The position numbers were made by a program, and so were the translations under genes. Under the pieces are notes generated by a model. That model ran no database searches and was not told the DNA's origin. It worked only from the letters and a program-made list of their open reading frames with translations. Source: Pseudaquabacterium terrae (GTDB taxonomy: Bacteria; Pseudomonadota; Gammaproteobacteria; Burkholderiales; Burkholderiaceae_C). From it: a DNA stretch of 64,000 bases. Where the stretch lies: NCBI RefSeq assembly GCF_013266755.1, contig NZ_JABRWJ010000004.1, positions 62,001-126,000 of the forward strand. The letters run 5' to 3'. This document shows positions 1-8,345 of the stretch, in pieces. Position 1 is the stretch's first letter. Every line of letters begins with the position of its first letter.

Positions 1-1
1 G

Positions 2-508
2 AAAGCAGTGCAACTGACGTCGTTCGCGGTGATGGGCTATGGCATCGGCCTGCTCGGGCTGGTTGGCGTCAAGATCGCCGCGCCGGGCTACTACGCGCGC
101 CAGGACATGAAGACGCCGATGCGCATCGGCATCGCGGTGATGCTGCTGACGCAGGTTTTCAATGCGCTGCTCGTGCCGTGGCTCGGCGTCGCCGCGCTGG
201 CGCTGTCGATCGGGCTGGCCGCCACCGTCAACGCCGGCTGGCTGCTGCACGGGCTGCATCGCCAGCGGCTGTGGCGCCCGACGGCCGGCTGGCTCGCTTT
301 CGCGCTGCGCGTGCTGCTGGCCAGCACGCTGATGGGCGCCGGCCTGGCCGTCGCCGCCCGCCGCATCGACTGGGTCGCGCTCGGCGCGCACGAGCTGCAG
401 CGCGCCGGCGCGATGGCGCTGGCCATCGGGATCGCAGTGCTCGTCTACTTCGCGGTGTTGACGCTCAGCGGCATGAAACTGCGCGAACTGCTGCGCCGGC
501 GCGTCTAG
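2..508 (+). CDS. murJ: Lipid II flippase MurJ, C-terminal part (5' end outside window)
   Basis: The reading frame is already open at base 2, so only the last 168 codons are present. The product is the C-terminal third of a MurJ/MviN-type inner-membrane flippase, which moves lipid II across the membrane for peptidoglycan synthesis. About five hydrophobic spans are visible, including one with the motif YARQDMKTPMRIG linking two helices, as is typical of the MVF fold of the MurJ C-terminus. The protein ends in a short basic tail (LLRRRV). The full family length is about 510 residues. The GTG at base 8 is internal to the gene and is not a start. The next gene begins 10 bases downstream. Confidence 0.85.
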   Translation, partial: KAVQLTSFAVMGYGIGLLGLVGVKIAAPGYYARQDMKTPMRIGIAVMLLTQVFNALLVPWLGVAALALSIGLAATVNAGWLLHGLHRQRLWRPTAGWLAFALRVLLASTLMGAGLAVAARRIDWVALGAHELQRAGAMALAIGIAVLVYFAVLTLSGMKLRELLRRRV

Positions 509-518
509 ACTCGGCCTG

Positions 519-1385
519 ATGAAGCACCTGCCGCTGCAGGCGCCGACGGCGCTGGAGTATTTCGCCGCGCTGGTCGCCGAGGACGACGGCTTCGCGCTGC
601 TGGAAGCGGCCATCGCCATCGCGCAGGACGAATACCCGCAGCTCGATCCGCAATCGGTGCTGGCCGAGATCGACGGGTTGGCCGCGCGGCTGAAGCGCCG
701 GCTGGCCGCCGATGCGCCGCCGATGCAGCGGCTGCGCGCGCTGAACCACTTCTTCTTCGAGGAGCTGGGCTTCGCCGGCAACATCAACGACTACTACGAC
801 CGCCGCAACAGCTACCTCAACGATGTGCTGCAGACGCGGCGCGGCATCCCGATCACGCTGGCGCTGCTGTTCGCCGAGCTGGCCTCGCAGGTCGGCCTGA
901 CGGCCAAGGGCATCTCCTTTCCGGGGCACTTCCTCGTCAAGCTGCGCATGCCGCAGGGCGAGGTGGTGATCGACGCCTTCAGCGGCCGCTCGCTGTCGCG
1001 CGAGGACCTCGACGAGCGCCTCGCGCCGTACCGCAAGCGCCACGGCCTGGTCGGCGACTTCGACACGCCGCTGGGCCTGTTCCTGCAGGCGGCGGCGCCG
1101 CGCGACGTCGTCTCGCGCATGCTGCGCAACCTGAAGGAGATCCACCGCAGCAGCGCCGACTGGCCGCGGCTACTGGCAGTGCAGCAGCGCCTGGTGCTGC
1201 TGCTGCCCGGGGCGATCGACGAGCGGCGTGACCGCGGGCTGGCGTGGGCCGAGCTGGGCCGGGCCGACGGAGCCATCGAAGACCTCGAGGCCTATCTGCA
1301 GCAGCGCCCGGATGCCGACGACGCCGCCGAGCTGCGCGAGCAGCTGCTCGCGCTGCGCCGCGCCGGCCGGCCACGGCTCCATTGA
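519..1385 (+). CDS. SirB1-family transglutaminase-like/TPR protein
   Basis: This 288-residue protein belongs to the SirB1 (UPF0162) family. The conserved block FFFEELGFAGNINDYYD lies near residues 78-94, followed by RRGIPITLALLF and a GHFLV motif. The fold is transglutaminase-like. His137 (in GHFLV) and Asp152 (in VIDAF) occupy the usual His/Asp positions, but the nucleophile position in GIPITL carries no Cys, as is normal for SirB1 proteins, so peptidase activity is not expected. The C-terminal 80 residues look like one or two TPR-type helix pairs. The exact role of the family is unclear. A TAGACT hexamer overlaps the murJ stop and lies 7 nt before the ATG. Confidence 0.8.
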   Translation: MKHLPLQAPTALEYFAALVAEDDGFALLEAAIAIAQDEYPQLDPQSVLAEIDGLAARLKRRLAADAPPMQRLRALNHFFFEELGFAGNINDYYDRRNSYLNDVLQTRRGIPITLALLFAELASQVGLTAKGISFPGHFLVKLRMPQGEVVIDAFSGRSLSREDLDERLAPYRKRHGLVGDFDTPLGLFLQAAAPRDVVSRMLRNLKEIHRSSADWPRLLAVQQRLVLLLPGAIDERRDRGLAWAELGRADGAIEDLEAYLQQRPDADDAAELREQLLALRRAGRPRLH

Positions 1386-1482
1386 GGCCGTCCGGGGGCG
1401 CCGCGGTCGGCTCTTACAATGCGAAATTACGCCCGAAACAGGGCGATCCGCCGCCGGTGAGCATCGGCGGCCTCCGATCACG

Positions 1483-2550
1483 ATGAACCTCACCGCTGCC
1501 CAACGACAGACGCTGACCTGGCTCGCGCTCGCCGCCGGCGGCGCACTGCTGCTGTGGCTGCTGGCGCCGGTGCTGACGCCCTTCGTCGTCGGCGCGGTGC
1601 TGGCCTACGTGCTGCATCCGGCGGTGGAGAAGCTGGCCGCGCGCCGCGTGCCGCGCGTGGTGGCTGTGTTGCTGGTCGAGGTGCTGACGCTGCTGCTGGC
1701 ACTCGCGCTGATGCTGCTGCTGGTGCCGGTGCTGCTCAAGGAGCTGCCGCTGCTGAAAGCACAGATTCCGCCGCTGCTCGACCGGCTCGACCAGACGCTG
1801 GCGCCCTGGCTCGCGCAGTTCGGCATCCAGGTCAACCTCGATGTCGCGAGCCTGAAGGCCTGGCTGGCGCGCGTGCTCGACGCCAACATGGAAGACTGGC
1901 TGTCGACCGCCTTGAGCTCGGCGCGGCTCGGCGGCAGTGTGCTGCTGTCGTTGATCGGCAATGCGGTGCTGGTGCCGGTGGTGCTGTTCTACCTGCTGCT
2001 CGACTGGCCGCGCCTGGTGCAGCAGGCGCAGCAGCTGGTGCCGCCGAGCATGCGCGCGACTGCACTCGGCTTCCTCGACGAATGCGACACGATGCTCGGC
2101 CAGTACCTGCGCGGGCAGCTGGTCGTGATGGGCGTGCTCGCGGTGTACTACTCGGCGGCGCTGGCGATTGCGCGTTTCGACCTCGCGCTGCCGCTGGGCG
2201 TCTTCACTGGGCTCGCGGTGGCGATTCCCTATGTCGGCTTCGGCCTCGGCCTGCTGCTGGCGCTGTTGGCCGCACTGCTGCAGTTCGGCAGCATCGCGGG
2301 TGTGCTGGCGGTGGCCGCGGTCTATGGCATCGGACAGCTGCTCGAGAGCTTCGTGCTGACGCCGCGCCTGGTCGGCGAGCGCATCGGGCTGTCGCCGCTG
2401 GCGGTGATCTTCGCGCTGATGGCGTTCGGCCAGCTGTTCGGCTTCGTCGGCGTGCTGGTCGCGCTGCCGGCCAGCGCGGTTGCCGCCGTCGCGCTGCGCC
2501 GCATGCGCGACACCTACCTCGCGAGCCGGCTGTACCAAGGTCAAGGCTGA
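1483..2550 (+). CDS. AI-2E family (PerM-like) transporter
   Basis: A 355-residue polytopic inner-membrane protein of the AI-2E/PerM family. It has an N-terminal pair of hydrophobic helices, a central soluble-looking segment rich in Leu and amphipathic helices (about residues 80-150), and a C-terminal membrane block with the family motif around GVFTGLAVAIPYVGFGLG and later SPLAVIFALMAFGQLFGFVG. The substrate cannot be told from sequence. The frame is open further upstream, but that extension overlaps the previous gene and lacks membrane character, so the ATG at 1483 is preferred. A TACAAT box at 1415-1420 could be its -10, giving a leader of about 55 nt. It precedes hda by 10 nt, a gene order common in Burkholderiales. 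Confidence 0.85.
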   Translation: MNLTAAQRQTLTWLALAAGGALLLWLLAPVLTPFVVGAVLAYVLHPAVEKLAARRVPRVVAVLLVEVLTLLLALALMLLLVPVLLKELPLLKAQIPPLLDRLDQTLAPWLAQFGIQVNLDVASLKAWLARVLDANMEDWLSTALSSARLGGSVLLSLIGNAVLVPVVLFYLLLDWPRLVQQAQQLVPPSMRATALGFLDECDTMLGQYLRGQLVVMGVLAVYYSAALAIARFDLALPLGVFTGLAVAIPYVGFGLGLLLALLAALLQFGSIAGVLAVAAVYGIGQLLESFVLTPRLVGERIGLSPLAVIFALMAFGQLFGFVGVLVALPASAVAAVALRRMRDTYLASRLYQGQG

Positions 2551-2560
2551 CGCCGGGCGC

Positions 2561-3226
2561 ATGAAGCAGATTCCGCTGGCCCTCGTGCCGCCGCCGTCGG
2601 GGGGCTTCGAATCCCTGCTGCAAGGCCCGAATGCCGCCGCCGTTCAGCACCTGCGCTCGCTGGTGATGCCGGCGGCGCCGATCTACCTGTGGGGCGACAG
2701 CGGCACCGGCAAGACGCGGCTGCTGCGCGCGCTCGCCGCCGAGCGCCAGCGCGAGGGCGAGCGCATCGGCTGGTTCGATGCGCAGGATCCGCTGCCGTGG
2801 ACGCTGGACGAAGGCTGGTCGCTGGTGGTGGTCGACGGTTGCGAGGCGCTCGATGCCGAGCGCCAGCAGGCGGCGTTCGCGCTCTTCGTCGAAGCGGGCA
2901 GCCATGGCGTGCAATGGGCCGCCGCCGGCCGCCTGCCGCCGATCGATCTGCCCTTGCGCGACGACCTGCGCACGCGCCTCGGCTGGGGCCACGTCTTCGC
3001 GCTGCAGGCGCTGGCCGAAGGCGAGACCCGCGCCGCGCTGCGCCGCGAGGCCGACCGCCGCGGCATCCTGCTGTCGGACGACGTGATGGACTACCTGCTG
3101 ACGCGCTTCCAGCGCGACCTGAAGCACCTGATGCAGCTGCTCGACCGGCTCGACGAGTTCGCGCTCGCCGAGCACCGCGCCATCACCGTGCCGCTGTTGA
3201 AGAAGATGCTCGCGGAACAGGCATGA
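2561..3226 (+). CDS. hda: DnaA regulatory inactivator Hda
   Basis: A 221-residue AAA+ protein homologous to DnaA domain III. With the DNA-loaded beta clamp, Hda stimulates hydrolysis of ATP on DnaA and so limits re-initiation of replication. The N-terminus carries QIPLAL (residues 3-8), fitting the clamp-binding pentamer/hexamer of Hda. A Walker A motif GDSGTGKT lies at 45-52, a Walker B-like LVVVDG at 88-93, and a RDDLRTRLGWG segment near 133-143 matches the box VII/arginine finger region. There is no DnaA DNA-binding domain IV, which separates it from DnaA. It starts 10 nt after the transporter gene and is followed 7 nt later by the HAD gene. Confidence 0.9.
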   Translation: MKQIPLALVPPPSGGFESLLQGPNAAAVQHLRSLVMPAAPIYLWGDSGTGKTRLLRALAAERQREGERIGWFDAQDPLPWTLDEGWSLVVVDGCEALDAERQQAAFALFVEAGSHGVQWAAAGRLPPIDLPLRDDLRTRLGWGHVFALQALAEGETRAALRREADRRGILLSDDVMDYLLTRFQRDLKHLMQLLDRLDEFALAEHRAITVPLLKKMLAEQA

Positions 3227-3233
3227 GACAGCC

Positions 3234-3902
3234 ATGAAACTCGCGCTCTTCGACCTCGACGGCACCTTGATCGAGAAGGACTCCGACCACGCGTTCTGCG
3301 AGTTCCTGATCGCCCTCGGCTGGGTCAATGCGGACGAGTTCCACCGCCGCAACAATCAGTTCTTCAAGCAGTACCAGGCCGGCTGTCTGGACATCGACGC
3401 GTACATCGATTTCGCGACCGCGCCCTGGCGCTGGCGCCCGGCCGCCGAGCAGCAGGCGACGATGCAGCGCTTCATGGCCGAGGTGATGCAGCCGCAGCTG
3501 CTGCCCGCGGCGCACGCGCTGGTGCGCGCGCACCAGGATGCCGGCGACCGCGTGGCGATCGTCACTGCGACCAACGAATTCATCACCCGCCCGATCGCCG
3601 ATGCCTTCGGCGTGCCCGAGCTGATCGCCGTCAAGCTGCAGCGTGATGCGCTGGGCGCGGTGACCGGCCGCATCGACGGCATCCCCTCCTTCCGCGAAGG
3701 CAAGATCGCCCGCGTCGATCACTGGCTGGCCGCACAAGGCGCCTGCTGGGCCGACTTCGAGCAGACGATCTTCTACAGCGATTCGACCAACGACCTGCCG
3801 CTGCTGGAACGCGCCAGCGAACCGGTGGCCACCAATCCCAGCCCGGCGCTCGAAGCGATCGCCCGCGAGCGCGGCTGGCGCATCCTGAGGCTCTTCGAAT
3901 GA
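3234..3902 (+). CDS. HAD-superfamily (subclass IB, SerB-like) phosphatase
   Basis: A 222-residue HAD hydrolase. Motif I DLDGT is at residues 7-11 with Asp7 as presumed nucleophile and Asp9 as acid/base. Motif II is in IVTATNEF and motif III/IV in SDSTNDLPLL, where Asp residues bind Mg2+. Length and motifs fit the HAD-IB group, which contains phosphoserine phosphatase-like enzymes. The physiological substrate is not identifiable. In Burkholderiales this gene usually sits between hda and pcnB as here. Its TGA overlaps the ATG of pcnB (ATGA), so the two are probably translationally coupled. Confidence 0.85.
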   Translation: MKLALFDLDGTLIEKDSDHAFCEFLIALGWVNADEFHRRNNQFFKQYQAGCLDIDAYIDFATAPWRWRPAAEQQATMQRFMAEVMQPQLLPAAHALVRAHQDAGDRVAIVTATNEFITRPIADAFGVPELIAVKLQRDALGAVTGRIDGIPSFREGKIARVDHWLAAQGACWADFEQTIFYSDSTNDLPLLERASEPVATNPSPALEAIARERGWRILRLFE

Positions 3903-5512
3903 TCAAGCGTCTGATCGACAAGTTGCTCGGCAAGCCGGCCAAGCCCGCCGTGCCACCCGCACCCCCGGTGCCGCGCATTCCGCTCGGCGAGCGCGTCGAA
4001 ACGCCGGCCAGCGTGCACGGCATCGACCCCGCGCTGCTCGACGAGCGCGCGGTCAAGGTCGTGCACACCCTGAAGGAGGCCGGGCACGAGGCCTACGTCG
4101 TCGGCGGTGCGGTGCGCGACCTGCTGGTCGGCCGGCGGCCGAAGGACTTCGACGTCGCGACCAACGCGACGCCCGAGCAGGTCAAGGCGCTGTTCCGCCG
4201 GGCCTTCATCATCGGACGCCGCTTCCGACTCGTGCACGTGATCTTCGGGCGCGGGCGCGACCACGAGGTGATCGAGGTGTCGACCTTCCGCGCCTACCTC
4301 GATTCCAGCGAAGCGACGCAGGTCGAGGGCAACGAGCGCACGAGCAAGGCCGAGCTCGTCGGCTCGGCGCATGCGGTCGATGCATCGGGCCGCGTGCTGC
4401 GCGACAACGTCTGGGGCCCGCAGATCGAGGACGCGGCGCGCCGCGACTTCACGATCAACGCGATGTACTACGACCCCGAGACGCAGATCGTCGTCGACTA
4501 CCACGGTGGCCTGGGCGACGTGAAGCAGCGCGCGCTGCGCCTGATCGGCGACCCCGCGACGCGTTACCGCGAGGACCCGGTGCGCATCATTCGCGCGGTG
4601 CGTTTCGCGGCCAAGCTGGGCTTCGCGCTCGAGCCGGGCACCGCCGCGCCCGTCAAGACGCTGGCGCCGCTGCTGGCCAACGTGCCGCTGTCGCGCATGT
4701 TCGACGAGATGGTCAAGTTGCTGCAGACCGGCCACGCGCTGGCCAGCGTCGCGTCGCTGAAGGAGCATGGCTTGAGCCGTGGCGTGTTCCCGGTGCTCGA
4801 CGTCGTCTTCGACGATGCCCGCACGCCGCAGGAGCAGGCCTTCATCCGCCAGGCGCTGGCCGACACCGATCGCCGTGTCGGCGAGGGCAAGGCGGTGGCG
4901 CCGAGCTTCCTGCTGGCCTGCCTGCTGTGGCATGAAGTGCTGGCCGGCTGGAAGCAGCGCCGCAGTGCCGGCGAGCACCTGATTCCGGCGTTGCAGCAAT
5001 CGATCGACGCCGCGTTCGACGCGCGCATCGGCGACATCTCCGGCCGCGGCAAGCTGGGCGCCGACATGCGCGAGATCTGGATGATGCAGCCGCGCTTTGA
5101 GCGCCGGCAGGCGAACACCGCGTTCGCGCTGATCGAGCAGCCGCGCTTCCGCGCCGGCTTCGACTTCCTGCGCCTGCGCGCCGATGTCGGCGAAGCGCCG
5201 GCCGAGCTCGCCGACTGGTGGGAAGACTTCTCGCTCGGCACCGACGAGGAGCGCGAAGCCTTGCTGGTCGCCGCGCGCGAGGCCAGCCGCGGCGCGCCGC
5301 GCCGCGTGCCAGCGCCCAAGCGCGCGGCGGATGCGGCGCCCGCGGGCGAGCAGGGCGCGGGCGACGACGCGGTGGCGGTCGAGACGACGCCCGAGGGCGG
5401 CGACGCGCCCGCCCGCAAGCGCCGGCGCCGGCGCCGCAAGCCGGGCGGCGCGGCCGGTGGCGAGGCCGCCGGGTCGAACGCTGCCGCGGAGTCGCCACCG
5501 GCCGGCGAATGA
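3899..5512 (+). CDS. pcnB: Poly(A) polymerase I
   Basis: A 537-residue nucleotidyltransferase of the PAP/CCA-adding superfamily. GGAVRD at 69-74 followed by DFD at 83-85 gives the catalytic carboxylates. RRDFTINAMYYD and YREDPVRIIRAVRFAAKLGF are the RNA-binding and nucleotide-specificity blocks of class II enzymes. The N-terminal extension of about 40 residues and a long, very basic C-terminal tail (an Arg/Lys run near residue 505-514) point to PcnB rather than the CCA enzyme. It adds 3' poly(A) tails that promote RNA decay. Start overlaps the HAD stop, and its own TGA overlaps the folK ATG. Confidence 0.93.
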   Translation: MIKRLIDKLLGKPAKPAVPPAPPVPRIPLGERVETPASVHGIDPALLDERAVKVVHTLKEAGHEAYVVGGAVRDLLVGRRPKDFDVATNATPEQVKALFRRAFIIGRRFRLVHVIFGRGRDHEVIEVSTFRAYLDSSEATQVEGNERTSKAELVGSAHAVDASGRVLRDNVWGPQIEDAARRDFTINAMYYDPETQIVVDYHGGLGDVKQRALRLIGDPATRYREDPVRIIRAVRFAAKLGFALEPGTAAPVKTLAPLLANVPLSRMFDEMVKLLQTGHALASVASLKEHGLSRGVFPVLDVVFDDARTPQEQAFIRQALADTDRRVGEGKAVAPSFLLACLLWHEVLAGWKQRRSAGEHLIPALQQSIDAAFDARIGDISGRGKLGADMREIWMMQPRFERRQANTAFALIEQPRFRAGFDFLRLRADVGEAPAELADWWEDFSLGTDEEREALLVAAREASRGAPRRVPAPKRAADAAPAGEQGAGDDAVAVETTPEGGDAPARKRRRRRRKPGGAAGGEAAGSNAAAESPPAGE

Positions 5513-5994
5513 ACGCACCGCCGCCGGTGCGCGCCTACGTCGGCATCGGTGCGAACCTGGGCGACGCACTCGCGACCGTGCGCTCGGCCTTCGAACGCCT
5601 GCGGCCGTTCGGCGCGATGCGCCGTTCATCGCTGTACCGCTCGGCGCCGGTCGACGCCGGCGGGCCGGACTTCTTCAATGCGGTGGCCGAGCTGCAGCCG
5701 GCGCTCGATGCGAGCGCACTGCTGGCCGCGCTGCAATCGATCGAAGCCGACTTCGGCCGCCAGCGACCCTACCGCAACGCACCCCGAACGCTGGACCTCG
5801 ACCTGCTGTTGTACGGTGACCTGGCGCTGCAGACACCCACGCTGACGCTGCCGCATCCGCGCCTGCACCTGCGCGCCTTCGTGCTGCAGCCGCTGCTCGA
5901 GCTGCAACCGGCGCTCGCAGCGCCCGGCCTCGGGCCGCTGCACGCCCACCTCGCCGCCACGGCGGACCAGCCGATCGACCGCCTCGCCGACTGA
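5509..5994 (+). CDS. folK: 6-hydroxymethyl-7,8-dihydropterin pyrophosphokinase
   Basis: A 161-residue HPPK, which transfers pyrophosphate from ATP to 6-hydroxymethyl-dihydropterin in folate synthesis. Family signatures visible are YVGIGANLGD near the N-terminus, SAPVDAGGPDFFNAV, the active-site segment RTLDLDLLLYG (metal-binding Asp pair) and LPHPRLHLRAFVLQPL. The ATG overlaps the pcnB stop as ATGA. The last codons and the stop lie inside a 16-bp perfect tandem duplication (5980-6011). Confidence 0.92.
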   Translation: MNAPPPVRAYVGIGANLGDALATVRSAFERLRPFGAMRRSSLYRSAPVDAGGPDFFNAVAELQPALDASALLAALQSIEADFGRQRPYRNAPRTLDLDLLLYGDLALQTPTLTLPHPRLHLRAFVLQPLLELQPALAAPGLGPLHAHLAATADQPIDRLAD

Positions 5995-6011
5995 GCGCCT
6001 CGCCGACTGAG
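5980..6011 (+). repeat. 16-bp perfect tandem duplication spanning the folK stop
   Basis: Two adjacent identical 16-nt units (5980-5995 and 5996-6011; unit CGCCTCGCCGACTGAG). The first unit contains the folK TGA. The second is non-coding and out of frame. Confidence 0.9.
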
Positions 6012-6034
6012 CCGGGCGGGCGCGACCGCCCGCC

Positions 6035-6077
6035 TACAATCGCCGCCCGTGACGAATCGGTGACGATTCGATGACAG
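6035..6077 (+). promoter_or_regulatory. Candidate promoter and Pho-box-like triple repeat before DUF47-pit
   Basis: A TACAAT hexamer (6035-6040) fits a -10 element. Directly downstream are three 7-mers GTGACGA (6049-6055), GTGACGA (6060-6066) and ATGACAG (6071-6077), each separated by 4 nt, giving an 11-bp period. This is the architecture of PhoB binding sites (7-bp units with 4-bp spacers; the third unit is the exact reverse complement of the consensus CTGTCAT). The repeats would lie from about +1 to +30, a position suited to repression. No clear -35 is seen. Function is inferred from the architecture and the phosphate-transport genes that follow. Confidence 0.5.
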
Positions 6078-6114
6078 TGCGGCCCGTTCGCGGCCGCCCC
6101 CCTGGAGACCCCCG

Positions 6115-6762
6115 ATGTTGTTCGGCAAGCTGCTGCCGCGCGAAGGCAATTTCTTCGAGTTGTTCAACGAGCACGGCAAGCACATTGCCGAAGGCGCACG
6201 CGCGTTCACGTCGATGGTCCAGTACTACAACGACCCCACGCTGCGCCAGAAGTATGCCGCCGACGTCGACGCCGCCGAGAAGCAGGCCGACCGCATCACC
6301 GCCGAAGTCAACCGGCTGTTGCACAAGACCTTCATCACGCCGCTCGACCGCGAACAGATCCGCGACCTGATCAACAAGATGGACGACATCCTCGACCTGC
6401 TGCAGGACTCGTCGGAGGTGATGTCGCTGTACGACCTGCAGACCGTCAGCGAGGACGTGCTGCGCCTGTCCGACATCTCTGCCAAGTGCTGCGAACGTGT
6501 GCAGCACGCGGTGAGCCTGCTGCCCAAGCTCAGCCAGCCGAGCGTGACCGAAGCGGCGCTGAAGACCTGCGAGGAGATCGATCGCCTCGAATCCGATGCC
6601 GACCGCGTGATGCGCTCGGCGATGAGCCGGCTCTTCCGCGACAACATCGACGTGCGCGAGCTGATCAAGCTGAAGGCCGTCTACGAGCACCTGGAGTCGA
6701 TCTCCGACCGCTGCGAGGACGTCGCCAACATCATCGAGGGCATCGTCCTCGAGAACTCCTGA
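6115..6762 (+). CDS. DUF47-family (PhoU-like) phosphate transport accessory protein
   Basis: A 215-residue, mostly helical protein of the DUF47 family (PhoU-related four-helix fold). Features include the opening MLFGKLLPREGNFFELF, repeated acidic/basic helices, and the C-terminal ESISDRCEDVANIIEGIVLENS typical of the family. These proteins are encoded next to low-affinity Pit transporters and are thought to modulate them. This is the orfA of the Sinorhizobium orfA-pit operon. It is soluble and probably cytoplasmic. The pit gene follows after 21 nt, so the two form an operon. Confidence 0.88.
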   Translation: MLFGKLLPREGNFFELFNEHGKHIAEGARAFTSMVQYYNDPTLRQKYAADVDAAEKQADRITAEVNRLLHKTFITPLDREQIRDLINKMDDILDLLQDSSEVMSLYDLQTVSEDVLRLSDISAKCCERVQHAVSLLPKLSQPSVTEAALKTCEEIDRLESDADRVMRSAMSRLFRDNIDVRELIKLKAVYEHLESISDRCEDVANIIEGIVLENS

Positions 6763-6783
6763 TCCCGGTCGCCGGGTCCGCGC

Positions 6784-7794
6784 ATGCAAACCCTCCAGAT
6801 CGGCTTCTGGGTCGTGGCGATGCTCGTGCTGCTGGCACTGGCCTTCGACTTCATGAACGGCTTCCACGACGCGGCGAATTCGATCGCCACCGTCGTGTCC
6901 ACCGGCGTGCTGAAGCCGCAGCAGGCGGTGCTGTTCGCCGCCTTCTTCAACGTCGTCGCGATCGCGGTGTTCCAGCTGAAGGTCGCGGCGACGATCGGCA
7001 AGGGCATCGTCGAGCCGGGGGTCGTCGACCACTACGTCGTCTTCGGAGCGCTGGTCGGTGCGATCACCTGGAACATCATCACCTGGTGGTACGGCATCCC
7101 GTCGAGCTCGTCGCATGCGCTGATCGGCGGCATCGTCGGCGCAGTGATCGCCAAGGCCGGCGCCGGCAAGCTGCTGGGCGCCGGCATCCTGAAGACGGTG
7201 GCCTTCATCTTCGTTTCGCCGCTGCTGGGCTTCCTGCTCGGCTCGCTGATGATGGTGCTGGTGGCCTGGGTCTGCCGGCGCACGTCGCCTTTGAAGGTCG
7301 ACCGCTGGTTCCGGCGCCTGCAGCTGGTCTCGGCCGGTGCCTATTCGCTCGGCCACGGCGGCAATGACGCGCAGAAGACCATCGGCATCATCTGGCTGCT
7401 GCTGATCGCCGCCGGCATGCTCGGTGCCGAGGAGAAGCTCCCGCCGACCTGGGTCATCGTCACCTGCTACCTGGCCATCGGCCTGGGCACGATGTTCGGC
7501 GGCTGGCGCATCGTCAAGACCATGGGCCAGAAGATCACCAAGCTGAAACCCGTCGGCGGCTTCTGCGCCGAGACGGGCGGGGCGCTGACGCTGTTCATTG
7601 CCACCGGCCTGGGCATCCCGGTGTCGACGACGCACACCATCACCGGCGCGATCGTCGGCGTCGGCTCGGTGCGCAACGCGTCGGCGGTGCGCTGGGGCGT
7701 GGCCGGCAACATCGTCTGGGCCTGGATCTTCACGATCCCCGCGTCGGCCTTCGTCGCGGCGGTGGCCTACTGGGTCAGCTTGTCGCTGTTCTGA
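6784..7794 (+). CDS. pit: Low-affinity inorganic phosphate transporter (Pit family)
   Basis: A 336-residue inner-membrane transporter with about ten hydrophobic spans. The Pit/PNaS signature occurs in both halves: FDFMNGFHDAANSIATVV near residue 20 and SLGHGGNDAQKTIGII near 190, reflecting the internal duplication of the family. A conserved PVSTTHTITGAIVGVG block is near the C-terminus. Pit proteins carry metal-phosphate in symport with protons. It is paired with the DUF47 gene. Its last 28 bases overlap the 3' end of the convergent TM2-protein gene. Confidence 0.9.
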   Translation: MQTLQIGFWVVAMLVLLALAFDFMNGFHDAANSIATVVSTGVLKPQQAVLFAAFFNVVAIAVFQLKVAATIGKGIVEPGVVDHYVVFGALVGAITWNIITWWYGIPSSSSHALIGGIVGAVIAKAGAGKLLGAGILKTVAFIFVSPLLGFLLGSLMMVLVAWVCRRTSPLKVDRWFRRLQLVSAGAYSLGHGGNDAQKTIGIIWLLLIAAGMLGAEEKLPPTWVIVTCYLAIGLGTMFGGWRIVKTMGQKITKLKPVGGFCAETGGALTLFIATGLGIPVSTTHTITGAIVGVGSVRNASAVRWGVAGNIVWAWIFTIPASAFVAAVAYWVSLSLF

Positions 7795-8228
7795 TCGGCC
7801 GATCGATCGCGTTCTGCCTGCCACTCGAAGAACTTCTGGCCCCCGAAGGCGATCGTGCCCATCAGCACCGCGCCACCGAGCAGCAGCGCGGCAACCACGG
7901 CGATCACCGTGGCCCAGCCGCTCGGGCGCGCGGGCTGGCCGGGATTGAAACGCGCCTGCCACTGCTCGTCCGGCGTCAGTCCGATGACGATGGCCGCGAG
8001 CATCGCCTGGCTGATCATCAGTCCGAACACCGGGATCAGCAGCCACGCCAGCTGATCGTCCTGGCCCAGGTTGCGCATGCGCAGCACGCCGGCCAGGCCG
8101 AGCAGCGTCGGCCACGGATGCAGCCAGGCCCAGAGGTCGGCCTTGCCATGCAGGTAGAAGCGGTGCGCGCCCAGGCTGCCGGCGATCAGCGCGAGCCAGG
8201 TCGCGATGGTCTTCGAGCGGTAGCTCAT
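7767..8228 (-). CDS. TM2-domain membrane protein
   Basis: A 153-residue protein with a TM2-like domain at the N-terminus: KTIATWLALIAGSLGAHRFYLHG, in which the GxHRFYLG-type turn between two helices is the family hallmark. A second pair of hydrophobic helices (LLIPVFGLMISQAMLAAIVIG and VIAVVAALLLGGAVLMG) follows. The function is unknown. The ATG at 8228 (MSYRSK) is preferred over an upstream in-frame start that lacks conservation and would add a basic stretch. It is convergent with pit and overlaps its 3' end by 28 bp. Confidence 0.7.
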   Translation of the reverse strand: MSYRSKTIATWLALIAGSLGAHRFYLHGKADLWAWLHPWPTLLGLAGVLRMRNLGQDDQLAWLLIPVFGLMISQAMLAAIVIGLTPDEQWQARFNPGQPARPSGWATVIAVVAALLLGGAVLMGTIAFGGQKFFEWQAERDRSADQNSDKLTQ

Positions 8229-8345
8229 TCGTCGTCGGCCGGCGCCGGCTCGGTCGTGGTGCACGGGCGGACAGGCAGCGAGGCTTGGGCAGAGGGCATC
8301 GGAAGGCGCCGCGGCACGGCATCTGGAGCTTCAATGCGGAAAGTT

